16,510 nucleotides of DNA. It comes from an uncultured Hyphomicrobiales bacterium. GTDB lineage: Bacteria; Pseudomonadota; Alphaproteobacteria; Rhizobiales; Aestuariivirgaceae. How positions within the stretch are numbered: position 1 is the stretch's first letter; each line of letters opens with the position of its first letter. The notes beneath the pieces were generated by a model. That model was not told the origin of the DNA. It worked only from the letters and a program-made list of their open reading frames with translations, and searched no databases. A program made the position numbers and the translations under genes. Where the stretch lies: the NCBI GenBank assembly GCA_903930095.1, contig CAIYXE010000340.1, forward strand, positions 1-16,510. The letters are read 5' to 3'. Of the stretch, positions 9,777 through 16,442 are shown in pieces.

Positions 9777-10118
9777 GGACAATCCCGGAAGGTTTCAAAT
9801 CAAATTATATGCCTCTTGCGCACTCGATCCTAGCGGAAACACTGCAGGCTCTGCGATCCTGCATTACGCGGGGGTTTGGGATGATGGTTCAACGACGCCA
9901 AACTCACCAGAAATCCGAGTGGACCCCGCGCATGCCGTGATGAGCTATTGCCAAATTGCTCAGGTGAGACCTGACCTTGCGAGTCTGCGCTGGGTGGCCT
10001 GCGGAATGAGTGACGATTTTCACATTCAAATTGATTGATATCAAAGAACACCGGAACAGAAAGGTGCTACTTAGGGTCTGCGTGCCGTTGGTATTGACTG
10101 ATGCAGGAGTCCAGCGCG
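9777..10118. other. Divergent intergenic region between the VIT transporter and DUF3309 gene
   Basis: A 342-base stretch separating two divergent genes. It is locally more AT-rich than its surroundings (around 9795-9815 and 10017-10050), as expected for promoters. It holds the FNR/FixK-type palindrome at 10031-10044. An 87-codon plus-strand frame (9775-10038) spans most of it, with an AAGG six bases before its ATG. Its product is unrecognised, it overlaps the VIT start, and its stop codon sits inside the palindrome, so I do not annotate it as a gene. No GGAAC-N16/17-CGTT general-stress promoter with correct spacing was found: the GGAAC at 10053 is followed by CGTT 28 bases on, which is too far. 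Confidence 0.5.
10031..10044. promoter_or_regulatory. Perfect FNR/FixK-type operator (TTGAT-N4-ATCAA)
   Basis: The 14 bases read TTGATTGATATCAA, an exact match to the symmetric TTGAT-N4-ATCAA site bound by FNR/FixK/Anr regulators. Its centre (10037.5) lies about 81 bases before the DUF3309 ATG. If it is a class II activator site at -41.5, transcription would begin near 10079, and a weak TACTTA at 10068-10073 would be near the -10 position. The DUF3309 start at 10119 would then follow a leader of about 40 bases. Binding is inferred from the match alone. The VIT transporter start is about 255 bases away on the other side, a less natural target. Confidence 0.55.
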
Positions 10119-10283
10119 ATGTCGATCGGTACTATCCTACTGATTATTCTGGTCATCTTCCTGTTGGGCGGCTTCAGTGGATTTCGTGGCGGCCCCGGTT
10201 ATGGTTTCGGCCATGGACTGAATGGCGTGATTGGCCTGCTCCTCATCATCGTTCTTGTGTTGGTGCTACTCGGCCGGCTTTGA
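10119..10283 (+). CDS. DUF3309 family small membrane protein
   Basis: A 54-residue hydrophobic protein: MSIGTILLIILVIFLLGG, a Gly/aromatic-rich turn (FRGGPGYGFGHG), then a second hydrophobic helix ending VLVLLGRL. This two-helix hairpin with a Gly-rich centre is the standard DUF3309 form, a family of about 50-60 residues with unknown function, frequent in Proteobacteria beside CsbD and other stress genes. I start it at ATG 10119 rather than the upstream in-frame ATG 10101, because AGGAG at 10105-10109 sits nine bases before 10119 and would be inside the longer product. It is the first plus-strand gene after the FNR/FixK-type box and the likeliest target of it. Confidence 0.88.
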   Translation: MSIGTILLIILVIFLLGGFSGFRGGPGYGFGHGLNGVIGLLLIIVLVLVLLGRL

Positions 10284-10448
10284 GTTTTTAGCTCGATCAC
10301 CGGCATGACTTAACCGCAAGAGCAGCAATTCTGCATCTTGAGGATTGACTGACTTTCTTTGAGCGGGCGGCGATCTCGCAGCCTGCAGTGAACCTGGGCT
10401 GGGCGTCGGTTCAGGCAAGCCATCAATCACGCCCTTATGGAGATGACG

Positions 10449-10652
10449 ATGGACTGGAACCGTGTCGAAGGCAGCTGGAAGCAAGTCAAGGGAAGCGTCA
10501 AGGAGAAGTGGGGAAAACTGACCGACGATGACCTCGATGTGATCAACGGGCGCCGGGAGCAGCTCGAGGGCAAGCTTCAGGAGCGTTATGGTTTTGCCAA
10601 GGATCAGATCCGCAAGGAGGTTGATGCCTGGTACAGCGCACAGAAGTGGTGA
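10449..10652 (+). CDS. CsbD-like stress protein
   Basis: A 67-residue, highly charged, Lys/Glu-rich protein beginning MDWNRVEGSWKQVKG and containing KEKWGKLTDDDLDVINGRREQ and QERYGFAKDQ split across its length. These are hallmark CsbD segments, and the length is normal. CsbD proteins are small cytosolic helical proteins induced by general or envelope stress (sigma-B controlled in Bacillus); the molecular role is unknown. In-frame ATGs occur at 10437, 10443 and 10449. The last is chosen because GGAG at 10439-10442 lies six bases ahead and the family starts at MDW. The 165-base gap after DUF3309 leaves room for its own promoter, though I found no clear one. Confidence 0.93.
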   Translation: MDWNRVEGSWKQVKGSVKEKWGKLTDDDLDVINGRREQLEGKLQERYGFAKDQIRKEVDAWYSAQKW

Positions 10653-10792
10653 AGCTGATCGCCTTCTGAAGGTCCGCATCCTCTCTATCTGAGCTGATGC
10701 AGGATCAATGCAGTGACCACGACGCGTACCGGCGTGGGGCGTTATCTGGCACTTGGAACACGCCGTTCGTTCAGCAACATGGAGAACACCAC

Positions 10793-11149
10793 ATGACAAG
10801 CCATTCGACTGACAAGGACTTGAGCGTGGCCGGAACGCATATTGGCCAGAGCCTTGATCAGCTCCGTGCCGATATCGCGGCATTGTCGGAGACGGTCGCA
10901 CGTCTGGCATCGGAGGGTGCAGCAAGTGCGCGGTCGCAAATCAGGGAGTCGACCGTCCGCGCGGCACGCGGCGCCAGCACCGCGGGCGAACAGATCTACC
11001 ATGACGCTGCCGCGCTGGGGCGGGATGCAGCCGACACGGCGCATGTCGCCACGGCCCAGATCGAGTCCCAGATTGTCCGCAATCCGATAACGGCCGTGCT
11101 TGCCGCGCTGGGCATCGGCTTTGCAGTTGGTATCATGAGCCGTCGCTGA
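10793..11149 (+). CDS. DUF883 / YqjD-ElaB-like membrane-anchored helical protein
   Basis: A 118-residue protein with a long Ala-rich amphipathic helical body (about residues 18-90) and a C-terminal anchor (NPITAVLAALGIGFAVGIMSRR, about 97-118) ending in two arginines. Layout and the Gly-rich tail anchor match the YqjD/ElaB/YgaM (DUF883) group. In E. coli these are inner-membrane proteins of stationary phase that bind ribosomes. The open frame reaches back to 10697, but ATG 10793 is preferred: GGAGA at 10781-10785 is seven bases upstream, and the extra N-terminus is not family-like. Two bases separate its stop from the next start, so the two genes are almost surely co-translated. This pairing mirrors yqjD-yqjE of enterobacteria. 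Confidence 0.85.
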   Translation: MTSHSTDKDLSVAGTHIGQSLDQLRADIAALSETVARLASEGAASARSQIRESTVRAARGASTAGEQIYHDAAALGRDAADTAHVATAQIESQIVRNPITAVLAALGIGFAVGIMSRR

Positions 11150-11151
11150 AG

Positions 11152-11565
11152 ATGAACCCGTTGCTCATACTCGGTGGCATGGCGGCAGCGAGAAGGAGCG
11201 TTCACGAGGCTGTGCATCGCAGCGCCCGCGGTGTTGCAGCCTATGCTGTTCTGGTCGTCTTCTTGTTCACCGCCCTGGGTTTCCTCACCGCCGCGTGCTT
11301 CCTGTATCTCATGTCGATCTGGGGAGCCGTCACAGCCTCGCTGATCGTCGCGGCCGCCTATGCCATTCTCGGGCTTGCTGGTTTCCTGATGATCAGGACG
11401 CAGAAGACGGCTAGCCCCTCACCGGAGCCGCTGCCCCTGTCCACGACAGTCGATGAGATCGCAAAAGCTGCAGCAAGCCGGGACGTGCCTGGTGGCGTGA
11501 TCGCGGTCGGGTTGTTTGCTGCGGCAGGCTATTTCATGGGTCGATCCATGGCGCGCCGGCGCTGA
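11152..11565 (+). CDS. YqjE/phage-holin-like (Holin-X type) membrane protein
   Basis: A 137-residue membrane protein. A short N-terminal region with Arg/His (about 14-27) precedes two closely spaced transmembrane helices (about 28-53 and 56-82, the second ending GFLMIRT). A Ser/Pro linker follows, then a third hydrophobic segment (about 114-130) ending in a basic ARRR tail. The paired helices and position right after a YqjD-like gene fit the 'phage holin family'/YqjE group. The holin name reflects topology only: no lysin or phage gene is near. The start has no good Shine-Dalgarno of its own and begins two bases after the upstream TGA, suggesting translational coupling. Function is unknown; a role with the YqjD-like partner at the membrane is inferred. 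Confidence 0.78.
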   Translation: MNPLLILGGMAAARRSVHEAVHRSARGVAAYAVLVVFLFTALGFLTAACFLYLMSIWGAVTASLIVAAAYAILGLAGFLMIRTQKTASPSPEPLPLSTTVDEIAKAAASRDVPGGVIAVGLFAAAGYFMGRSMARRR

Positions 11566-11586
11566 GCGCTTGAGGTTCTCGAGTGC
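11566..11586 (+). terminator. Hairpin directly after the YqjE-like gene, possible weak terminator
   Basis: Beginning at the base after the TGA, a nine-pair stem can form (arms 11566-11574 and 11578-11586, loop GTT), with two G-T wobbles. No T-run follows, so it is not a canonical intrinsic terminator. It could protect the 3' end of the yqjDE-like message or act with Rho. The next gene starts about 100 bases later and has its own strong ribosome site. Confidence 0.3.
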
Positions 11587-11669
11587 CGGGTCTGCGCAAC
11601 CGAATGATCAATCCATGAATCTCGTCAGTACGATCGTTTCAACACCGTTCAATTAAGGAGAATTCAGCC

Positions 11670-11849
11670 ATGAACTTCTCGAACCTCTTGCACTGGGCCA
11701 TCATCTTTCTCGTCGTGGCGCTGGTTGCCGCCCTGCTGGGATTTGGCGGCGTGGCGGGTACTGCGATGGAGGGCGCCAAGCTGCTGTTCTGGGTTGCGAT
11801 CATCCTCGCGGTCGTGGCTTTCGTCATCAGCCTGGTCCGCAAGCCGTAG
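11670..11849 (+). CDS. DUF1328 (YtjA-type) small membrane protein
   Basis: A 59-residue product with two hydrophobic helices: [20 protein letters not shown] then [11 protein letters not shown] in the turn, and a second helix around residues 37-56 ending SLVRKP. The [10 protein letters not shown] turn is the signature of DUF1328 (YtjA in E. coli), a family of about 50-60 residues and unknown function, often found with CsbD and other stress genes. A strong AAGGAG at 11655-11660 sits nine bases before the ATG. It has the same two-helix build as the DUF3309 protein earlier in the run but is a different family. Confidence 0.9.
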   Translation: MNFSNLLHWAIIFLVVALVAALLGFGGVAGTAMEGAKLLFWVAIILAVVAFVISLVRKP

Positions 11850-11881
11850 CATACTCGTCAGGGCAAGGGCATTGCGGAAGC

Positions 11882-11895
11882 CCGATTGAGATCGG
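11882..11895. promoter_or_regulatory. Palindrome CCGAT-N4-ATCGG upstream of the permease gene
   Basis: A perfect five-base inverted repeat with a four-base TGAG spacer lies between the DUF1328 stop and the permease start, about 70 bases before the latter. It has the same geometry and the same inner GAT-N4-ATC as the FNR/FixK-type site at 10031-10044, but the outer TT/AA pairs are CC/GG. It could be a divergent CRP/FNR-superfamily site, a weak terminator stem, or chance. Confidence 0.25.
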
Positions 11896-11958
11896 CTAGA
11901 CCTGCGCTCCGCCAGGATGACAGCCCGTCTTTCTGGCAGCATGTGCTAAGGTCTTACA

Positions 11959-13866
11959 ATGCCGCTCGCGAACAACCAACGGCTGGACGCAGAAACCGGG
12001 ATCAGCCGCAGCGCGCCGCCGGCCACCACGATTGGTATTGCGATCGCCGCCCTGTATTTCGGCCGCGAGATTTTCGTACCGCTGGCCATGGCGGTTCTCC
12101 TCAGCTTCATGTTGGCGCCAGTGGTGAACTGGCTCGAGCGTTTGTACGTGCCGAGAGTGCCTGCGGTGACAGCCGCAGTGACGATGACGTTCCTTGTGAT
12201 ATTCGGTCTTGGGGTCTTGATAGCAGGTCAACTCATCCAACTCGCCCAGGAAGTGCCGGGCTACCAGACAAACCTGCAGGAGAAGATCAAGGCGGTAAAA
12301 TTCATCGGCGGCCCTGACGGCCTGATCGGACGGACCTCCGAAATGCTGCAGGAACTGCGTGATGAAGTCTCCCGGCGCGGAGAGCCCGGGGCCGCTGCCC
12401 CCTCGTCCGAGGCCGCAGGAGGGGCAGAGGCCACCAAGACCATATCCGTGCAGATCGAAGAACGCCCATCAACGTCATTCGAGATCGTGCGGGTCGTGAT
12501 CGGACCGATGATCCAACCACTCGCCACCGCTGGCATCATTGTCGTCTTCGTGATCTTCGTACTTCTCCAGAGGAGAGATATCCGCGATCGCTTTATCCGG
12601 CTTGCGGGTGCGCGAGATCTGATGCGAACCACTCAGGCGCTTGAAGACGCCGGTGAGCGTGTCGCGCGCTACCTGTTAATGCAGCTGATCGTGAACATCG
12701 CTTATGGCGTGCCGGTTGGGGTCGGGCTCTGGCTGATTGGCGTCCCGTATCCCTTGCTCTGGGGCATGATGGCCACCGTACTCCGCTTCGTCCCCTATAT
12801 CGGCCCCGTTCTGGCTGCCGCCCTGCCCATCGCACTGTCCATCGCAGTCGCGCCCGGCTGGTCGATGCTGTTGTGGACGGCTGCTCTGTTCATCATCCTG
12901 GAACTCATCAGCAACAACATCGTGGAGCCATGGCTCTATGGATCGCAGACAGGCCTGTCTCCGATCGCAATCATCCTTGCGGCAATCATCTGGACCTGGC
13001 TCTGGGGACCGATGGGACTGCTTCTCTCGACGCCTCTGACGGTCTGCCTGGTGGTGCTCGGCCGCCACGTCCCGCAGTTCGCCTTTCTGAACGTGCTTCT
13101 GGGGAGCGAGGCAGTCCTCACACCCGAAGAAAAGCTTCACCAACGGCTTCTGGCGGCCGACGCCGACGAGGCCACTGAACTGGCCGAAGGCTTTCTGAAA
13201 GACCAGTCACTTGAGATCTTCTACCAGAAGATCGCAATCCCCACTCTTGTGACGATCGAACGCGATCGATCTGCAGGACTTCTTGATGACCACCATCAGC
13301 AGATGGTGGCACGCGGCATGTTCACGATCATCGAGAACCTGTCTGACCATGAAGACGCAATGTCTGCCGAGGGCATCGTTGCGGAGGCTGGGGTCTCTGC
13401 CGAGAAGCGCTCAACGCCGGTCAGAGTCAGTCCAGGAGAGAATGAATGTTCGATCTTGTGCATCGGCGCACGCGGGAGCCTCGATGACGTGGCGGCGGCG
13501 ATCCTTGCCCAACTCCTCCGCCGCCGGGGAACCGGCGCCCGAAGCCTGACCTCGAACGAGATGGATCCCGAAACTCTGTCTCGCCTTGACATGACAGCTG
13601 TGAGAGTTGCCGTTCTCTCCTACATGAACGAGGACTCGATCACCCACGCGAAATACCTGATCCGGCGCCTCCGCCGCAGAGCACCGGCAATCAAGGTCAT
13701 CGTCGGGTTCTGGTCCATGACAGCAGGTCAACTGACAGAGCAAAAAGTGATGGCTGAGACACGGGCTGACCTTGTGACCAGCGCGCTGACGGATGCACTT
13801 GACCAAGCCACGACCCTTGCTTCGGCCCAGACCGTCGGAACGTCATTCGACCAGGGCACCGCCTGA
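11959..13866 (+). CDS. AI-2E/PerM-family permease with cap-like and B12-fold-like C-terminal extension
   Basis: A 635-residue protein. Residues about 22-375 form the PerM/AI-2E transporter domain: two N-terminal helices (22-61), a third (68-98), a soluble loop with an Ala/Glu/Ser-rich insert (about 135-157), then the conserved C-terminal helices carrying RFVPYIGP (276-283) and NNIVEPWLYG (319-328). Family members export small solutes or couple to ion gradients; the AI-2 name does not establish the substrate. Residues about 383-635 are an added cytosolic part, where typical members of about 350-400 residues end. It has a helical stretch (about 388-462), then an alpha/beta segment (about 496-590) beginning CSILCIGARGSLDD and including VAVLSYMNED and IKVIVGFW. 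These resemble the cap and Rossmann fold of B12-binding domains, but no DxHxxG histidine is present. Start ATG 11959 has AAGGTC five bases upstream. Confidence 0.88.
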   Translation: MPLANNQRLDAETGISRSAPPATTIGIAIAALYFGREIFVPLAMAVLLSFMLAPVVNWLERLYVPRVPAVTAAVTMTFLVIFGLGVLIAGQLIQLAQEVPGYQTNLQEKIKAVKFIGGPDGLIGRTSEMLQELRDEVSRRGEPGAAAPSSEAAGGAEATKTISVQIEERPSTSFEIVRVVIGPMIQPLATAGIIVVFVIFVLLQRRDIRDRFIRLAGARDLMRTTQALEDAGERVARYLLMQLIVNIAYGVPVGVGLWLIGVPYPLLWGMMATVLRFVPYIGPVLAAALPIALSIAVAPGWSMLLWTAALFIILELISNNIVEPWLYGSQTGLSPIAIILAAIIWTWLWGPMGLLLSTPLTVCLVVLGRHVPQFAFLNVLLGSEAVLTPEEKLHQRLLAADADEATELAEGFLKDQSLEIFYQKIAIPTLVTIERDRSAGLLDDHHQQMVARGMFTIIENLSDHEDAMSAEGIVAEAGVSAEKRSTPVRVSPGENECSILCIGARGSLDDVAAAILAQLLRRRGTGARSLTSNEMDPETLSRLDMTAVRVAVLSYMNEDSITHAKYLIRRLRRRAPAIKVIVGFWSMTAGQLTEQKVMAETRADLVTSALTDALDQATTLASAQTVGTSFDQGTA

Positions 13867-14018
13867 AAGTGGCGAAAATCGAAAGGGAAGTTGGGTGTCG
13901 TGATCAGCAGACTTACGGCATCCCGTTGCAACCCGCACCAGTTCCTTGCCGTCTCCGATGTCCAGGTTGAGCCGGAAACTGACTGGCATCCAGTGCCGCA
14001 AGTTCGGAGGGAGATCAT

Positions 14019-14882
14019 TTGAAAGACCCATATGACATTCTCGGCGTAACACGCACCGCCTCGCCCGATGACGTTCAGAAGGCCTATCGCCGATTGGCGA
14101 AGCAGCTTCATCCCGATCTGAACCCCGGAAACAAGGCCGCCGAGGAGAATTTCAAGGAAGTCGCCACCGCATATGACTTGCTCTCGGACCCCGCGAAGCG
14201 CCGCCGCTTCGACAGCGGAGAACTCGACGCCGCCGGCGCGGAACGGCCACGCGACCGCTACTACAAGGATTTCACAGGAGAGTCTGCCGCGGGCAGTCCT
14301 TATGACAACCCGGCAGGCTTTGCCGACTTTGCGCAAGCAGATGATTTTCTGGCGGAGCTTCTGAAACGGCAGACGCAACAGGCGCGGCGCGCGCCAGGGG
14401 CTGACTTGCACTACAGGCTTCAAGTGGAGTTTCTCGACGCCGTCAACGGCGGCGCCACGCGGATCACATTACCCGATGGCGGGACGATCGATGTGGCAAT
14501 TCCCCCTGGCGTGCGAGAAGGGACAATCATCAGGCTCCGCGGCAAGGGGTCACCCTCACGTGGTGAGGGACCCATGGGTGACGCGCTCATCGACCTCACC
14601 ATCAGGCCGCACCGCTTCTTTGTCCTTGATGGAGATAACATCCGGCTTGAACTGCCGGTGACCCTAAAGGAAGCGGCGCTCGGGGCAAAGGTGAAGGTGC
14701 CAACGCCCACGGGGGCCGTCATGATGAGCATACCCAAGGGCTCCAGCAGCGGCACGGTTCTGCGTCTAAGGGGCAAGGGAGCGCCGCGAAAATCGGGCGG
14801 TCACGGGGATGAACTGGTCATCCTGAAACTCATGCTGCCCGCTGCTCCTGATGCTGGCCTCGAAGAGATTCTGTCAAAATGA
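14019..14882 (+). CDS. cbpA: CbpA-type DnaJ-like co-chaperone
   Basis: A 287-residue J-protein. The J domain covers residues 1 to about 68, with YDILGV at the start, the DnaK-stimulating HPD motif at 31-33 and a helix-IV region ending AKRRRFD. An acidic, aromatic linker (about 70-125) follows, then two DnaJ C-terminal substrate domains (about 128-280) with [14 protein letters not shown] and [10 protein letters not shown] repeats. There is no cysteine at all, so the zinc-finger region of true DnaJ is absent, placing it in the CbpA/type II group. CbpA works with DnaK and in E. coli also binds curved DNA in stationary phase. The start is TTG at 14019, supported by GGAGG at 14006-14010 eight bases ahead and the canonical J-domain start straight after. 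Its modulator gene follows. Confidence 0.93.
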   Translation: MKDPYDILGVTRTASPDDVQKAYRRLAKQLHPDLNPGNKAAEENFKEVATAYDLLSDPAKRRRFDSGELDAAGAERPRDRYYKDFTGESAAGSPYDNPAGFADFAQADDFLAELLKRQTQQARRAPGADLHYRLQVEFLDAVNGGATRITLPDGGTIDVAIPPGVREGTIIRLRGKGSPSRGEGPMGDALIDLTIRPHRFFVLDGDNIRLELPVTLKEAALGAKVKVPTPTGAVMMSIPKGSSSGTVLRLRGKGAPRKSGGHGDELVILKLMLPAAPDAGLEEILSK

Positions 14883-14923
14883 GTTCCCGAACGGGAAGAG
14901 GACCCGCGCAAGGAGATGCTGTC

Positions 14924-15196
14924 ATGACGATCAGCCGCTCTGACTTCCTCATGCGGATGAAATTGGACGAGGTGACACTTGAGGTGTGGATGGTGGAGGA
15001 ATGGCTCCGCCCCCACCGCAGCGAGGATGATGTCTCGTTCACCGAGGCCGATCTTGCCCGCGCGCGGATCATCCACGACCTGCAGCATGATCTTGGAGTG
15101 AACCGTGAGGGCATCGGCATCATCCTGAATCTCCTCGACCAGCTTCACGGTCTGCGTCAGGCCCTTGCCAGCAAGGTCCATCCTGCGGAAGAATAG
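14924..15196 (+). CDS. cbpM: CbpM-like chaperone modulator
   Basis: A 90-residue protein with an N-terminal segment around LEVWMVEEWLRP (about 20-31), a FTEADLARARIIHDLQHDLGVN core (split 39-60) and a C-terminal helix with IILNLLDQLHGLRQAL. This is the MerR-like helical fold of CbpM, which binds the J domain of CbpA and blocks its DnaK stimulation. It lies 41 bases after cbpA on the same strand, the usual order, so the pair very probably forms an operon. The frame is open from 14879, but ATG 14924 is preferred because AAGGAG at 14910-14915 is eight bases upstream. The short distance and lack of a terminator support joint expression. Confidence 0.9.
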   Translation: MTISRSDFLMRMKLDEVTLEVWMVEEWLRPHRSEDDVSFTEADLARARIIHDLQHDLGVNREGIGIILNLLDQLHGLRQALASKVHPAEE

Positions 15197-15260
15197 GCCG
15201 GTGGCGCTCAGCCTGCCATGACCGTTCATCACAGGCAGCAGTAACCGGAGGACATGACAG

Positions 15261-16262
15261 ATGAGCGGACTGCTCGCATTGCTCGATGACGTGGCCGCGC
15301 TTGCCAGGCTCGCAGCCGTACACATCGACGATGTGGCGTCTCAGGCTTCCCGGGTCGGCGTGAAGATCGCCGGATCGGTTATTGATGACGCGGCGAAGGC
15401 CGGCACGAAATCCCTCGGGGTCGTCATCGATGATGCGGCCGTCACGCCCAAATACGTCCAGAACCTGCCTGCCGCGCGTGAATTGCCGATTGTCTGGAAA
15501 ATCGCGCGGGGATCGATTTTCAACAAGCTCGTCATTCTGCTGCCCGCGGCAATGCTGCTCTCGGCGTTCGCACCATGGCTGCTGACGCCCTTGCTGATGC
15601 TGGGCGGCACCTATCTGTGTTTCGAGGGAGCCGAAAAGATCCTGCACCTGGTTCGCCCTGAGGCCGATCACGGACCAGCACCACAATCGCTTGATGCCGC
15701 GCATCTGGAGGAGAACAGGGTTGCAGGCGCAATCAAGACGGACTTCATCCTGTCCGCCGAGATCATGACCATCGCCCTGGCCCAGATCACGTCTGACAGC
15801 CTGTGGGTGACCGGCTTCGCCCTGGCATTGGTCGGCATCGGGATAACGATCCTGGTCTATGGAAGCGTCGCTGTTCTGGTCAAGGCCGATGACGTCGGCC
15901 TGCGGCTGGCCCAGACTGGACGCTGGACGCTTACCCGATCACTCGGCACGGGGATCGTGAAGTCAATGCCGTGGCTGCTGACGGCGATCTCGGCACTCGG
16001 CACGGCCGCAATGCTCTGGGTCGGCGGATCGATCGTGATCCACGGGTTGGAGGTGCTCGAGTGGAGCGCGATCGGCCATCACATCCAGGACATTGCAACA
16101 AGCTCGGCTCAGGTGATTGGAGAGGCCAGCGCTGTCGTGCATTGGGTGGTGACCGCCGGGCTGGACGGCCTCTTTGGACTGGCACTGGGTCTGGCAACCA
16201 TTCCCATTGCCAAATTCCTGATCGCACCGTTGGCCAGAACATTCTCGAAAAGTGCCCACTGA
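15261..16262 (+). CDS. DUF808 (YedI-like) inner-membrane protein
   Basis: A 333-residue membrane protein. It begins MSGLLALLDDVAALARLAAV and continues with repeated Asp-Asp pairs (DDVA, DDAA) in the first 65 residues, the strongly conserved start of DUF808/YedI. Hydrophobic segments follow at about 87-128, 162-205, 230-262 and 292-325, separated by charged loops; GTYLCFEGAEKILH (about 116-129) is another family-typical patch. Length is in the normal range. The function of DUF808 proteins is unknown. GGAGG at 15247-15251 lies nine bases before the ATG. It is 64 bases downstream of cbpM, so it may be read from the same transcript. A perfect inverted repeat lies 38 bases after its stop. Confidence 0.9.
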   Translation: MSGLLALLDDVAALARLAAVHIDDVASQASRVGVKIAGSVIDDAAKAGTKSLGVVIDDAAVTPKYVQNLPAARELPIVWKIARGSIFNKLVILLPAAMLLSAFAPWLLTPLLMLGGTYLCFEGAEKILHLVRPEADHGPAPQSLDAAHLEENRVAGAIKTDFILSAEIMTIALAQITSDSLWVTGFALALVGIGITILVYGSVAVLVKADDVGLRLAQTGRWTLTRSLGTGIVKSMPWLLTAISALGTAAMLWVGGSIVIHGLEVLEWSAIGHHIQDIATSSAQVIGEASAVVHWVVTAGLDGLFGLALGLATIPIAKFLIAPLARTFSKSAH

Positions 16263-16300
16263 CCCCCGTTCAGGTGGCCTGAACCGCTTGTTCGTCGCTC

Positions 16301-16320
16301 GCTCACTCGGACGAGTGAGC
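16301..16320. terminator. Perfect 9-bp inverted repeat between the converging DUF808 gene and tRNA-Val
   Basis: Arms GCTCACTCG (16301-16309) and CGAGTGAGC (16312-16320) are exact complements with a two-base centre; in RNA the likely fold is eight pairs with a GGAC loop. It is the strongest hairpin in the 180-base gap and is symmetric, so it could end transcripts from either side. No T-run follows on the plus strand, so it is not a textbook intrinsic terminator. A smaller TGCCC/GGGCA stem follows at 16328-16340. Confidence 0.4.
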
Positions 16321-16442
16321 AGGATCATGCCCTTCGGGCAGACCGGGAATGACGCAATGCAAAAAACCACCGCACGCTCGCCATTGCATAGCCGGGCCAC
16401 GCGGGGGCCTTGAATCTCACATACTGAATTCACTAGGAAAAA

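Noticed and set aside
10053..10089. GGAAC ... CGTT as an EcfG (general stress) promoter before DUF3309
   Set aside because: Spacing is 28 bases rather than 16-17.
10755..10771. GGAAC followed by CGTT before the DUF883 gene
   Set aside because: CGTT follows after only 4 or 8 bases, too close for an EcfG promoter.
11152..11565. Phage holin, and so a prophage remnant
   Set aside because: No endolysin, integrase or structural gene nearby; the context is the yqjD-yqjE type pair.
13982..13994. ACTGG-CAT-CCAGT inverted repeat before cbpA as an operator
   Set aside because: Only five base pairs and no known regulator match; expected by chance in this much sequence.
16354..16387. GCAATG ... CATTGC with an A6 tract as an intrinsic terminator for tRNA-Val
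   Set aside because: The arms are six bases with a loop over 20 bases, and the T-run (minus strand) lies inside the loop rather than after the stem.
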